64,000 bases of DNA, taken from assembly GCA_040217155.1 (NCBI GenBank), contig JAVJNS010000029.1:62001-126000 (forward strand), written 5' to 3'. Every line of letters begins with the position of its first letter. The first letter of the stretch is position 1. This DNA is from Pelagibius sp040217155. GTDB lineage: Bacteria > Pseudomonadota > Alphaproteobacteria > Kiloniellales > Kiloniellaceae. Below are positions 43,404 to 52,013 of this stretch, in pieces. The notes beneath the pieces are model-generated. The model saw only the letters and a program-made list of their open reading frames with translations, made no database searches and was not told where the DNA came from. Position numbers and translations under genes: made by a program.

Positions 43404-45724
43404 GCGCAGATGCGCGCAGCCTCGGCGGGCAACTCCACCGGCCGCGCCATTTCGCCTTCCTCAAGTGGCCACGCGAGTGGCGCCGCGGGCTGGACAAGGA
43501 CCTGCGCCTGCTGCTCACCATTGCCCTCATCGTCGTTGTCGCGCTGACGATCAGCCTCGCAACCATCCGCGAGGTCGAACGCCAGCTTCTCAGGTCCGCG
43601 GCGACAGGCGCGGCGGTGCACTGGGCCGAATTCCTGCAATCGCACCTGCGCGGCCTGGACGAGATCCTCGCCGCGGGCTTGGTGTCCGAAGACGATCAAC
43701 GCATTTTCGAATTCGCTGGCGCGGCCGGCGGCGTGCAGGACTATCAGGTCATTCGGCCGGACGGCGTCGTTGCCCTGTCCAACTGGTCCGGCGATTTCCG
43801 CGGCGCCACGAACGCGGAAACGCTGCGCGACATTCTCGACGGCAATCGCACGCTTGCGATGGTCATCGAGGAAGCGATCGGCGACGGGGACACCATCATC
43901 GGCCAGGCTTACGTGCCGCTCACGTCCGGGTCCGGCAAGCGAGGTGCCTTGAAGGTCGACGTCGACGTGACCAGCCTTGCCGCGCGCTATCGAAGCCTCG
44001 GCAACGGCGCCTTCGCCGCCCTGATCGCCCTGCTGTTGCCGCCGGGCGGCCTGGCCGGCTGGCTCGTGGCCCGCAACATTCTCGCCCAGCGGCGCTCCGA
44101 ACGCCTGCAGCGGCAACGCGGCCTTGTCCTCGAGGCCTTGACCAGGGGTGTGGACCTGGACCGGGTGCTGCTGCGCATCGCGCGCTTTGTCGAGCGTCAT
44201 CGGCAGGACGCCTTCTGTGCCATCGTGACCTTGGATCCCTCGGCAGAAAAGGTCGCGGCTTGTATCGCTCAAAAGGAAGCCGCAGCTTGGCTTGACCCGG
44301 TCGGCCAGCCGGTCGCGACCCTGCCGGCATTCTATGCGGAGCTGCTGCGTACCGGCAAGCCTTCGCGGCGCAGGGCGCAAGACGGCACGATCTTCTGGTC
44401 GACACCTCTGCAAGCCAGTTCGGGAAGTTCGCTCGGTTCGCTGATCGTGCGCTGCCCGCCCGGGGTCCGCTTCCGTCCGCCCGATCCGGAAGGACCCGAG
44501 GTGATCTTGGCACAGCTCGCGGCCTTTGCCATCGAGGCCCGCCGCGCGGGGGAGGCGATCGCGGAGATGCGGCAGCGCAACGAACTGATCCTCGGTGCGG
44601 CGGCCGACGGAATTTTCGGCGTCGATGCCGAGGGGCGGATCACCTTCGCAAATCCGGCGGCGGCGCGCATCCTGGGCCGTAGGGTCGCGGAGCTGATCGG
44701 GTCCAAGGCCGACGCGACCCTGCGGCCTTCCTCGGCGATAGCGCAAGGGCCGGCGCCGGTGGCCGCGAGTCTGGTGGGCGGCGTCGTGCGTCATATCGAA
44801 AAGCTGGAAATCCGCGGGCGCGACGAGGCGGTGATCACCGTAGAACTGGTCGTTACTCCCATTGGCCGGCAACTGTCCAGCCTCAGTGCCGTCGTCGTGT
44901 TCCACGACATCTCAGCGCAGATCGCCGCTCAAATGGATCTCTACCACGCCAAGGAGGAGGCCGAAGCGGCGAGCCGCTCAAAGTCGAGTTTTCTGGCTCA
45001 TATGAGCCACGAGCTGCGCACGCCGCTAAACGCCATCATCGGGTTCTCCGAAGTCATGGCCGAGGAGACACTAGGGCCGCTCAGTCATCCGCAGTATCGC
45101 GAGTACGTCGAGCACATCCACTCTTCCGGCGCCCATCTGCTGTCGCTGATCAACGATCTTCTCGACCTCTCGAAGATCGAGGCGGGCAAGCTTGAGCTCT
45201 GGGAGGAAACGACCGACCTGGCGAAAGTATTCGAGCGCTGCCGGATTTTCGTCGCCGAGCTGGCGCAGCACAAGGGCGTCACCCTATCGATCGCCGATGC
45301 CGGCGAACTGCCGCACCTGAAATGCGATCACCGCAAGCTCAAGCAGGTGCTGGTCAACCTGCTGGCCAACGCCGTGAAGTTCACGCCGGCCGGCGGCAGG
45401 GTCGAATTGGAAGCGAAGACCGATGGCGCCGAAGGCATCGACATTCGCGTTTCAGACAACGGCGTCGGAATCGCGTCCGACGATCTCGACACGGTCATGG
45501 CTCCCTTCGGGCAGGCGCGAGAAGCCATGGTTCGCGGCGATGAGGGCACCGGCCTTGGCCTGCCCCTGGCCAAGGCGCTGGTCGAGCTGCACGGCGGCAG
45601 CCTGGAACTGCAGAGCCGCCAGGGAGAGGGCACCACCGTAACGGTTCGCCTGCCCGGACGGGCGCTGCCCCCGGGAAGCGGCGCCGGCGCCAGCCTTCAT
45701 CAACTTGGTAAACTGGCCGGCTAA
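43400..45724 (+). CDS. Membrane sensor histidine kinase coupled to the TRAP receptor
   Basis: A 774-residue kinase. Two membrane helices (about 36-57 and 205-227) enclose a periplasmic sensor region of some 145 residues. A GAF-like part (about 240-395) and a PAS domain (about 405-510; Gly-Ile-Phe-Gly-Val-Asp-Ala-Glu-Gly) lead to the dimerisation box His537 (Met-Ser-His-Glu-Leu-Arg-Thr-Pro-Leu-Asn) and the ATPase N (Asn-Leu-Leu-Ala-Asn-Ala-Val-Lys-Phe), G1 (Asp-Asn-Gly-Val-Gly-Ile) and G2 (Gly-Thr-Gly-Leu-Gly-Leu) boxes. No receiver domain and no response regulator gene are close, so the partner is unlinked. Four-base overlap with the receptor gene argues that the two products work together. 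Confidence 0.93.
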   Translation: MSADARSLGGQLHRPRHFAFLKWPREWRRGLDKDLRLLLTIALIVVVALTISLATIREVERQLLRSAATGAAVHWAEFLQSHLRGLDEILAAGLVSEDDQRIFEFAGAAGGVQDYQVIRPDGVVALSNWSGDFRGATNAETLRDILDGNRTLAMVIEEAIGDGDTIIGQAYVPLTSGSGKRGALKVDVDVTSLAARYRSLGNGAFAALIALLLPPGGLAGWLVARNILAQRRSERLQRQRGLVLEALTRGVDLDRVLLRIARFVERHRQDAFCAIVTLDPSAEKVAACIAQKEAAAWLDPVGQPVATLPAFYAELLRTGKPSRRRAQDGTIFWSTPLQASSGSSLGSLIVRCPPGVRFRPPDPEGPEVILAQLAAFAIEARRAGEAIAEMRQRNELILGAAADGIFGVDAEGRITFANPAAARILGRRVAELIGSKADATLRPSSAIAQGPAPVAASLVGGVVRHIEKLEIRGRDEAVITVELVVTPIGRQLSSLSAVVVFHDISAQIAAQMDLYHAKEEAEAASRSKSSFLAHMSHELRTPLNAIIGFSEVMAEETLGPLSHPQYREYVEHIHSSGAHLLSLINDLLDLSKIEAGKLELWEETTDLAKVFERCRIFVAELAQHKGVTLSIADAGELPHLKCDHRKLKQVLVNLLANAVKFTPAGGRVELEAKTDGAEGIDIRVSDNGVGIASDDLDTVMAPFGQAREAMVRGDEGTGLGLPLAKALVELHGGSLELQSRQGEGTTVTVRLPGRALPPGSGAGASLHQLGKLAG

Positions 45725-45901
45725 AGCGCTTTGACGCCCGTCTCGTGCCAGTGGCTTTGACCGCCGGCCGGCACCGAAACCGCGCTGCCGACCGGCTGTT
45801 GCGAAGGCAATCCACAGCACGTCGCATTCAACCGAGCCACAGCGCAAAGCGGTCTTCCCGCGGCGGCCATCGCCGCTCCTGGCCGGGTTGTCCCGGCCGC
45901 A

Positions 45902-45939
45902 CCTTCAGGGTTTCCGGCGCAGGCCGAAGGAGGTTTTTT
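45902..45939 (+). terminator. Candidate terminator after the kinase gene
   Basis: CCTTC (45902-45906) and GAAGG (45926-45930) frame a GC-rich inner part and are followed three bases later by six T (45934-45939). The stem is short, so this is tentative. Confidence 0.4.
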
Positions 45940-45989
45940 AACTAATTGAAATCACACAATAAATTTGTCCGCTTCTTGGGGCATGGGAG

Positions 45990-46018
45990 TTGTCGTTCGG
46001 GGTCGGGATTGCTATAGT
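45990..46018 (+). promoter_or_regulatory. Sigma-70-type promoter for gyrA
   Basis: TTGTCG (45990-45995) and TATAGT (46013-46018) with a 17-base spacer, giving a leader of about 170 bases before the gyrA start. Sequence inference only. Confidence 0.5.
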
Positions 46019-46195
46019 CGGAGTGACGATTCGCGGGGGATTCCCGGGCCTTGACGTTCGTCCCGGGCCCGCCGATCGGGACCGGGGGATGGCCCGGCCG
46101 ATCCAACCGCTTTTTCTGGCTCAATGCGGCCTTCCTCGGGCCGCGCGATCTGTTGCCCCGGCGTAGGGCCCGGGCTCCTTCTCAAGGCAGTACTC

Positions 46196-48997
46196 TTGTC
46201 CGACCCGTCACCGCCGACTTCCGATTTCGACATAACGCCGGTCACCATCGAGGAGGAGATGAAGCGCTCCTACCTCGATTACGCCATGAGCGTGATCGTG
46301 GCCCGGGCGCTGCCCGACGTCCGCGACGGCCTGAAGCCGGTCCACCGCCGCATCCTCTACGCCATGAAGGAGGCTGGCTACGACTGGAACCGGCCCTATC
46401 GCAAGTCGGCCCGCGTGGTCGGCGACGTCATGGGCCAGTACCACCCGCACGGCGACAGCGCCATCTACGACACCATGGTGCGCATGGCGCAGGACTTCTC
46501 CCTGCGCCTGCCGCTGATCGACGGCCAGGGCAACTTCGGCTCCATGGACGGCGATCCGGCGGCGGCCATGCGCTATACCGAGGCGCGCCTGACCCGCGCC
46601 GCCAGCGACGCGCTGCTGCAGGACATCGACGAGGATACCGTCGATTTCCAGGACAACTACGACGAGACCACCAAGGAGCCGGTGGTCCTGCCGGCGCGCT
46701 TTCCGAACCTGCTGGTCAACGGCGCCGGCGGCATCGCCGTCGGCATGGCGACCAACATTCCGCCGCACAATCTGGGCGAGGTGATCGACGCCTGCCGCGC
46801 CTACATCGACGATCCCGAGATCTCCATCGACCGCCTGATGGAACACGTGCCGGGCCCCGACTTTCCGACCGGCGGCATCATTCTCGGCCGCTCGACCATT
46901 CGCGATGCCTATCACACCGGGCGCGGTTCGCTGCGCGTGCGCGGCGCCACCGCCATTGAGGAAGTCCGCAAGGACCGCCACGCCATCGTGGTCACCGAGA
47001 TCCCCTACCAGGTCAACAAGGCCCGCATGCAGGAGCGTATCGCCGAGCTGGTGCGCGCCAAGACCATCGAGGGCATTTCCGACATCCGCGACGAGAGCGA
47101 CCGCCAGGGCCTGCGCGTGGTCATCGAACTGCGCCGCGACGCCGAGGCCGATGTGGTGCTGAACCAGTTGTTCCGCTATTCGCCGCTGCAGGGCTCCTTC
47201 GGGTGCAACATGCTGGCCCTGAACGGCGGCCGCCCGGAGCTGCTGGACCTGAAGTCGATCATCACCGCCTTCGTCGATTTCCGCGAGGAAGTCGTCACCC
47301 GCCGCACCGCCTTCCGCCTCGGCAAGGCCCGCGACCGCGCCCACCTCCTGGTCGGCCTGGCCATCGCGGTGGCCAACATCGACGCGGTGATCGCCCTGAT
47401 CCGCGCCGCGCCGGACCCAGTGGCCGCCCGCGAGGGCCTGATGGGACAGCGCTGGCCGGCGGCGAGCGTGGCGCCGCTCATTGCGCTGATCGACGAGCCG
47501 GGTCGCAAGGTCGGCGAGGACGGCAGCTATCAGCTTTCCGAGGCCCAGGCCCGCGCAATCCTGGAGTTGCGCCTGCAGCGCCTGACCGGCCTGGAGCGCG
47601 ACAAGATCGCTCAAGAGCTGGAAGCCATCGCGGCGGAGATCAAGGGGTTCCTGGAGATTCTCGGCTCACGGGCGCGTCTGCTGGAGGTGCTGCGCGGCGA
47701 ACTGCTGGACATGAAGGAGCGCTTCGCGACGCCGCGGCGCACCCAGATCATCGATGCCGGCTTCGAGCATGAAGACGAAGACCTGATCCAGCGCGAGGAA
47801 ATGGTGGTCACCGTCACCCACGGCGGCTACATCAAGCGCGTGCCGCTGTCGACCTATCGCGCCCAGCGGCGCGGCGGCAAGGGGCGTGCCGGCATGGCGA
47901 CCCGCGACGAAGACTTCGTCAGCCAGGTCTTCGTCTGCAACACCCATACGCCGGTGCTGTTCTTCTCCTCGCGCGGCATGGTCTACAAGCTGAAGGTCTA
48001 TCGCCTGCCGATCGGCACGCCCCAGGCGCGCGGCAAGGCCCTGGTCAACCTGCTGCCGCTGCAGGACGGTGAGTGGGTCACCACCTTCATGCCGATGCCG
48101 GAAGACGAGACCACCTGGGACGAGATGTTCGTGGTCTTCGCCACCTCGGGCGGCAACGTGCGGCGCAACAAGCTCTCGGACTTCGTCCGCGTCATGGCCA
48201 ACGGCAAGATCGCCATGAAGCTGGAGGCGGGCGACAGCGAACTGGTCTCGGTGAAGCCCTGCACGGAGGACGACGACGTTCTGCTGGCCACGGCCGGCGG
48301 CAAGTGCATCCGCTTCAGCGTCTCCGACGTCCGGGTCTTCGCCGGGCGCACCTCGACCGGCGTGCGCGGCATCCGCTTGGCCAAGGGCGACAAGGTGATC
48401 TCCATGTCGATCCTGCGCTCCGGCGCGACCGAGAGCGTCGAGGAACGCGACGTCTACCTGCGCTATGCCAACGCCAAGCGGCGCGGCGAGAACGGTGCCG
48501 GCGACAACGGCGAGGTGGAAAGCGCCGCTTTCGAAGTCACGGCCGAACTGCCGCGGCAGCGCCTCGATGCCCTGGCGGAGGCCGAGCAGTTCATTCTCTC
48601 GGTCGCCGACGACGGCTACGGCAAGCGCACCTCGGCCTACGAGTTTCGCCTGGCCGGGCGCGGCGGCCAGGGCATCGGCAACCTGGACCTCTCGCGCGGC
48701 GACGGGCGGGAAGCCGGCGTGGCCGCCGCTTTCCCGGTCGAGCCGGGCGACCAGATCATGCTGGTGACCGACGGCGGCAAGCTGATCCGCAGCCCGGTCG
48801 AGGACATCCGCATCGCCGGGCGCACGACGCGCGGCGTCAGGCTGTTCCGCATCGACCGGAGCGAGCGCATTGTCTCGGTGGCGCATCTCTCGGAAGATGA
48901 AGCCGCCGACGACGAAGACGGCCCGGATGAGAGCGGCCCGGATGATAGCGGCCCCGGCGGCGACCCATCCGCGATCGAGACGCCCGAGGACCAATGA
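46196..48997 (+). CDS. gyrA: DNA gyrase subunit A
   Basis: A 933-residue type II topoisomerase subunit. Breakage-reunion domain with Ala-Met-Arg-Tyr-Thr-Glu (catalytic Tyr127), quinolone region His-Gly-Asp-Ser-Ala-Ile-Tyr-Asp with wild-type Ser88 and Asp92, then the GyrA-box Gln-Arg-Arg-Gly-Gly-Lys-Gly in the C-terminal wrapping domain, and an acidic Asp/Gly tail of about 30 residues. TTG 46196 is chosen because the family N-terminus (Met-Ser-Asp-x-Pro...Asp-Ile-Thr-Pro-Val) starts there; an ATG at 46124 would add 24 unrelated residues. Gyrase introduces negative supercoils. Confidence 0.96.
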   Translation: MSDPSPPTSDFDITPVTIEEEMKRSYLDYAMSVIVARALPDVRDGLKPVHRRILYAMKEAGYDWNRPYRKSARVVGDVMGQYHPHGDSAIYDTMVRMAQDFSLRLPLIDGQGNFGSMDGDPAAAMRYTEARLTRAASDALLQDIDEDTVDFQDNYDETTKEPVVLPARFPNLLVNGAGGIAVGMATNIPPHNLGEVIDACRAYIDDPEISIDRLMEHVPGPDFPTGGIILGRSTIRDAYHTGRGSLRVRGATAIEEVRKDRHAIVVTEIPYQVNKARMQERIAELVRAKTIEGISDIRDESDRQGLRVVIELRRDAEADVVLNQLFRYSPLQGSFGCNMLALNGGRPELLDLKSIITAFVDFREEVVTRRTAFRLGKARDRAHLLVGLAIAVANIDAVIALIRAAPDPVAAREGLMGQRWPAASVAPLIALIDEPGRKVGEDGSYQLSEAQARAILELRLQRLTGLERDKIAQELEAIAAEIKGFLEILGSRARLLEVLRGELLDMKERFATPRRTQIIDAGFEHEDEDLIQREEMVVTVTHGGYIKRVPLSTYRAQRRGGKGRAGMATRDEDFVSQVFVCNTHTPVLFFSSRGMVYKLKVYRLPIGTPQARGKALVNLLPLQDGEWVTTFMPMPEDETTWDEMFVVFATSGGNVRRNKLSDFVRVMANGKIAMKLEAGDSELVSVKPCTEDDDVLLATAGGKCIRFSVSDVRVFAGRTSTGVRGIRLAKGDKVISMSILRSGATESVEERDVYLRYANAKRRGENGAGDNGEVESAAFEVTAELPRQRLDALAEAEQFILSVADDGYGKRTSAYEFRLAGRGGQGIGNLDLSRGDGREAGVAAAFPVEPGDQIMLVTDGGKLIRSPVEDIRIAGRTTRGVRLFRIDRSERIVSVAHLSEDEAADDEDGPDESGPDDSGPGGDPSAIETPEDQ

Positions 48998-49013
48998 GAA
49001 GAGGGCCGAGATC

Positions 49014-49571
49014 ATGAGCCGCCCACTGGTCGGGGTCTACCCCGGCACCTTCGATCCGATCACCAACGGCCACCGGGATATCATCGGACGGGCCTGCAAG
49101 GTGACCGACCGTCTGGTGGTCGCGGTGGCGCAGAATGCCGGCAAGGGTCCGTTGTTTTCCATTGACGAGCGCGTCGAGATGGTGCGCGACGAACTCAGCC
49201 ATCTCGATACCCACGGCGCCGAGGTCGAGGTGCGTGCCTTCGACAACCTGCTGATCTATTTCTGCCACGAGGTCGGCGCCAGCCTGCTGGTGCGCGGCCT
49301 GCGCGCGGTCTCCGACTTCGAGTACGAGTTCCAGATGGCGGCGATGAACGCGCGGCTCGATTCGCGGGTCGAGACGGTCTTCCTCATGGCTTCCGAGCGC
49401 CAGCAGTTCATCTCCTCGCGCTTCGTCAAGGAGATCGGCCGCCTGGGCGGCGACATCAGCAGCTTCGTCAGCGTCCCCGTCGCCGAGCGCCTGCGCGACC
49501 GCTTCGACGTCGAAGCCCGCAGCGGCGACGGCGCCGGCCGACGGCTGCAGACCTTCAAGGACGAGATCTAG
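49014..49571 (+). CDS. coaD: Phosphopantetheine adenylyltransferase
   Basis: A 185-residue nucleotidyltransferase making dephospho-CoA. Tyr-Pro-Gly-Thr-Phe-Asp-Pro-Ile-Thr-Asn-Gly-His holds the Thr/Ser-x-Gly-His motif, and Ser-Ser-Arg-Phe-Val-Lys-Glu the second active-site segment. Gene lies 16 bases after gyrA with GAAGAGGG as ribosome site, forming gyrA-coaD. Slightly longer C-terminus than E. coli CoaD (about 160). Confidence 0.97.
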   Translation: MSRPLVGVYPGTFDPITNGHRDIIGRACKVTDRLVVAVAQNAGKGPLFSIDERVEMVRDELSHLDTHGAEVEVRAFDNLLIYFCHEVGASLLVRGLRAVSDFEYEFQMAAMNARLDSRVETVFLMASERQQFISSRFVKEIGRLGGDISSFVSVPVAERLRDRFDVEARSGDGAGRRLQTFKDEI

Positions 49572-49585
49572 GCAGAACCGTGTTT

Positions 49586-49615
49586 GGCCGGCCCGTCATT
49601 AGCCGGCCCGTCTTT
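49586..49615 (+). terminator. Candidate terminator after coaD
   Basis: GGCCGGC (49586-49592) and GCCGGCC (49602-49608) form a seven-pair stem followed by CGTCTTTC. The U-run is weak. Confidence 0.5.
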
Positions 49616-49617
49616 CA

Positions 49618-49646
49618 TTGACCAAGCGGGAGCCGGACACTAAGGT
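49618..49646 (+). promoter_or_regulatory. Promoter for tRNA-Lys
   Basis: TTGACC (49618-49623) and TAAGGT (49641-49646), 17-base spacer, about 65 bases before the mature tRNA. Confidence 0.45.
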
Positions 49647-49711
49647 GCGCCCGCCGCGCTTTCCCGGACCCCCAACGAGGTCCCTGCAAGGGCGCGCGAT
49701 ACCCTTCCGGG

Positions 49712-49787
49712 GGGCCCGTAGCTCAGTTGGTAGAGCACCTGACTTTTAATCAGGTTGTCGCAGGTTCGATCCCTGCCGGGCTCACCA
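49712..49787 (+). tRNA. tRNA-Lys (anticodon UUU)
   Basis: A 76-nt cloverleaf with encoded CCA. Acceptor GGGCCCG/CGGGCTC (one G-U), D-arm AGCTCAGTTGGTAGAGC, anticodon arm CCTGA-CTTTTAA-TCAGG with UUU, and T-arm GCAGG-TTCGATC-CCTGC. All stems pair. The promoter and coaD terminator isolate it as a single unit. Confidence 0.97.
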
Positions 49788-49901
49788 AACGCTTCGATGA
49801 CAGCACGGCCAGGCTAAGCTAACCTCAGGCGGTCCCTGGGGAGTTGGTCGATCAAAGCCCTTGCGCTCGTCGTTCTCTATCTTTTCGTCGTCCTGCTGCC
49901 C

Positions 49902-51170
49902 TTGGCGCTGGCCTGGGTCGGCGCGCGGCCGCCGCGCGGCCTGTGGGACGAGTTGGCGAGCGGCGCGGGCCTGCTCGCCTATGCCATCATCCTGGTCGAA
50001 TTCGTGCTCTCCGGACGTTTTCGCAGCATCTCCCGGCACCTCGGCATGGACGTGACCATGCGGGTGCACCAGCTGTGCGCCCGCACGGCCCTGGTCCTGG
50101 CCTTGATTCATCCCTTTCTGTACCGCGCCGTTTTCGACCGCCCGCTGCCCTGGGACCCCGGCCGTCATCTTACCCTGACGGTGGATTTCGGCGCCTTGGC
50201 GAGCGGCATCCTGGCCTGGGTGCTGCTGCCGTGCTTTGTGCTGCTGTCGATCTGGCGCGACCGGATCGGCTACAGCTACGAGACCTGGCGCTGGATGCAC
50301 GGGCTCGGGGCCCTGCTCATCGCAGGGCTGTTGCTGCACCACAGTCTCGCGGCCGGGCGCTACAGCGCCGACCCCGTTCTCGCCGGGCTGTGGAGCCTAT
50401 TGTTTGCCGGCGCGGTGCTGACCCTGATCAACGTCTATTTCGTTCAGCCGCTGTGGGAGCGGCGCCGGCCCTGGAAAGTGACAGGGGTGCGTCCGGTCGG
50501 CCTCAAGACCTGGGAGCTGACCCTGGCGCCCGATGGCCACCCGGGATTGGTCTATCAGGCCGGACAGTTCGTCTGGCTGAACCTTGGCCACAGCGCGTTT
50601 TCGCTCAAGGAGAACCCTTTCTCGATCGCTTCGGCGCCCGGCGGCGGTGCGGACCTGCAGTTCGTCATCAAGGAACTGGGCGACTCCACGCGACAGCTCG
50701 GCGCGGTCCGCGAAGGCACCCGGGCCTATATCGACGGCGCGCACGGAAACCTCGTCGTCACCGGGCGCGACGAGCCGGGTATCGCGCTGATTGCCGGTGG
50801 CGTCGGCATCGCGCCGTTGATGGGAATCCTGCGCCAGCTGCACCATGATCGCGACCGGCGCCCGACCCTGCTCGTCTATGGCAATCGCGTCGACGAACAG
50901 ATTGCCTACCGCGAAGAACTCGCGGGTTTTGCCCGAGACCACGGTAGCGAGGTGATCCACGTGCTGTCCGAGCCACTGCCCGGATGGCGCGGCAGGACCG
51001 GCAAGGTGGATGCTGCGCTGATCGATGCGGTGTTTCGCGACCCGGAGATGCGTGGCTGGCTCTTCGTGCTCTGTGGGCCGCCGCCGATGATGGCGGCCGT
51101 CGAGGACCGGCTGATCGAACTCGGCGTGCCGGCGGCGCAGATTCTGTCAGAGCGCTTTACCTATGACTGA
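49902..51170 (+). CDS. Ferric-reductase-like transmembrane flavoprotein oxidoreductase
   Basis: A 422-residue protein joining a haem-binding ferric reductase membrane domain (about 1-190; paired His in Met-Arg-Val-His-Gln...Leu-Ile-His-Pro and Trp-Met-His-Gly...Leu-His-His) to an FAD/NAD(P)H-binding reductase module (Asn-Pro-Phe-Ser-Ile-Ala-Ser, Ala-Gly-Gly-Val-Gly-Ile-Ala-Pro-Leu-Met, Cys-Gly-Pro-Pro-Pro-Met-Met). It passes electrons from NAD(P)H across the membrane; the acceptor is unknown. TTG 49902 is the first usable in-frame start, but it cuts into the first hydrophobic helix, whose codons continue upstream to about 49851 after a GGGGAG site (49837-49842) without a standard start codon. 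Confidence 0.85.
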   Translation: MALAWVGARPPRGLWDELASGAGLLAYAIILVEFVLSGRFRSISRHLGMDVTMRVHQLCARTALVLALIHPFLYRAVFDRPLPWDPGRHLTLTVDFGALASGILAWVLLPCFVLLSIWRDRIGYSYETWRWMHGLGALLIAGLLLHHSLAAGRYSADPVLAGLWSLLFAGAVLTLINVYFVQPLWERRRPWKVTGVRPVGLKTWELTLAPDGHPGLVYQAGQFVWLNLGHSAFSLKENPFSIASAPGGGADLQFVIKELGDSTRQLGAVREGTRAYIDGAHGNLVVTGRDEPGIALIAGGVGIAPLMGILRQLHHDRDRRPTLLVYGNRVDEQIAYREELAGFARDHGSEVIHVLSEPLPGWRGRTGKVDAALIDAVFRDPEMRGWLFVLCGPPPMMAAVEDRLIELGVPAAQILSERFTYD

Positions 51171-51282
51171 ACCTATCACTGACCGGCTCGCCAGGCTCGC
51201 CGCCGGACGCCGGGTCGCCGCCCTGTTCTGGCTGCTCAATCTGATCCTGGTGGTGGCGCTGCTGGCCTTTGCGCTGCGCTGA
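51163..51282 (+). CDS. 39-residue single-span membrane peptide overlapping the reductase
   Basis: A short frame ATG 51163 to TGA 51280 overlaps the reductase stop by eight bases. The peptide has a basic N-terminal part (Arg-Leu-Ala-Arg-Leu-Ala-Ala-Gly-Arg-Arg-Val) and a hydrophobic helix of about 22 residues (Leu-Phe-Trp-Leu-Leu-Asn-Leu-Ile-Leu) ending Ala-Leu-Arg, a convincing small membrane protein. The overlap suggests translational coupling, perhaps as an accessory subunit of the reductase. No homologue is recognised. Confidence 0.55.
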   Translation: MTEPITDRLARLAAGRRVAALFWLLNLILVVALLAFALR

Positions 51283-51686
51283 CCACGTGGCTCTAAATTC
51301 AGCAGGCGTCGCTGGCGGTGACTGGCGAGTCGCCATGGCCGCGCCGATCTTAAAAGCGGGACGTTTCTGTTTCCCGGACCCCCAAAAATGAACCCTTGGC
51401 GCCCGCGCGGCGACCCACGGGCGTGAATGGGGATGGATGCGGGATTCATCCCGTAGAAATCAGGACAAATGGGAGTCGCCCGGTTCAACCGTCCGGCGTA
51501 CTCCGGCCGAGCGGACTGTCGCGCCGCGGCGTGGCAAAGCGCACAGCGCGCCGCTCTGGGTCAGCGCAGGATTCCGTCAATGCCGCCAGAGGCTTCGACG
51601 GCGGAAATAGTGAACGTGCAGGTAACCAAACATTAAAGGAAGAGGTGCAGGCTGTAGCGGTGCGAGAGCATGAACGAGGTTGAGCT
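51283..51686. other. Gap without recognisable gene
   Basis: About 400 bases. No supported ORF. It contains the second copy of TTTCCCGGACCCCCAA (51370-51385) and an imperfect dyad near 51575-51607 (TTCCGTC...GACGGCGGAA). The 3' end, more AT-rich (51605-51650), could hold the promoter of the next small gene. Confidence 0.5.
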
Positions 51687-51905
51687 ATGAGCAGTCCAAA
51701 TTTCTTCGACGCGGCGCGGTGGATTTCCGATGCATTCAATGCCGGCATCTTCGCGCGGGTGAACGCCAACGGCGATCTGGCGCTGGATGTCGTCGACGCC
51801 TGCCCCAAGGCGACGGAAGAACTGCTGAGCCGCCTGAGCGGCAACTCCGAGGCGGTCATCCTGCAGATGCCCAAGCCGGACAGCGACGTCCTCTACATCA
51901 ACTGA
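51687..51905 (+). CDS. Hypothetical 72-residue protein
   Basis: A soluble 72-residue protein, acidic, without signal or membrane helix. It opens Met-Ser-Ser-Pro-Asn-Phe-Phe-Asp-Ala-Ala and ends Asp-Val-Leu-Tyr-Ile-Asn. Codon use is regular for the region and GAGGTTGAGCT precedes ATG 51687. I recognise no family. It is convergent with the next gene. Confidence 0.5.
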   Translation: MSSPNFFDAARWISDAFNAGIFARVNANGDLALDVVDACPKATEELLSRLSGNSEAVILQMPKPDSDVLYIN

Positions 51906-52013
51906 TTTTTCGTGTGCGTTCGGCGGCGGATCGAGCGCCGCCGCGCGGCAGGCGTGCCGCCGCTGCCTGACGGCTGTCAGGCGTGCGCGCTGGAGCGCCG
52001 GGCGAAACGTAAC

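Larger units (their letters stand above)
45725..46195. other. Long gap between kinase gene and gyrA
   Basis: About 470 bases with no credible gene. It holds a terminator-like hairpin (45902-45939), a strong-looking promoter (45990-46018) and, further down, several CCCGGG/GGGCCC palindromic clusters between 46040 and 46175 that would form a GC-rich structured leader in front of gyrA. Confidence 0.6.

Noticed and set aside
45744..46150. Short ORFs in the gap before gyrA
   Set aside because: All are under 80 codons, lack ribosome sites and show no conserved features.
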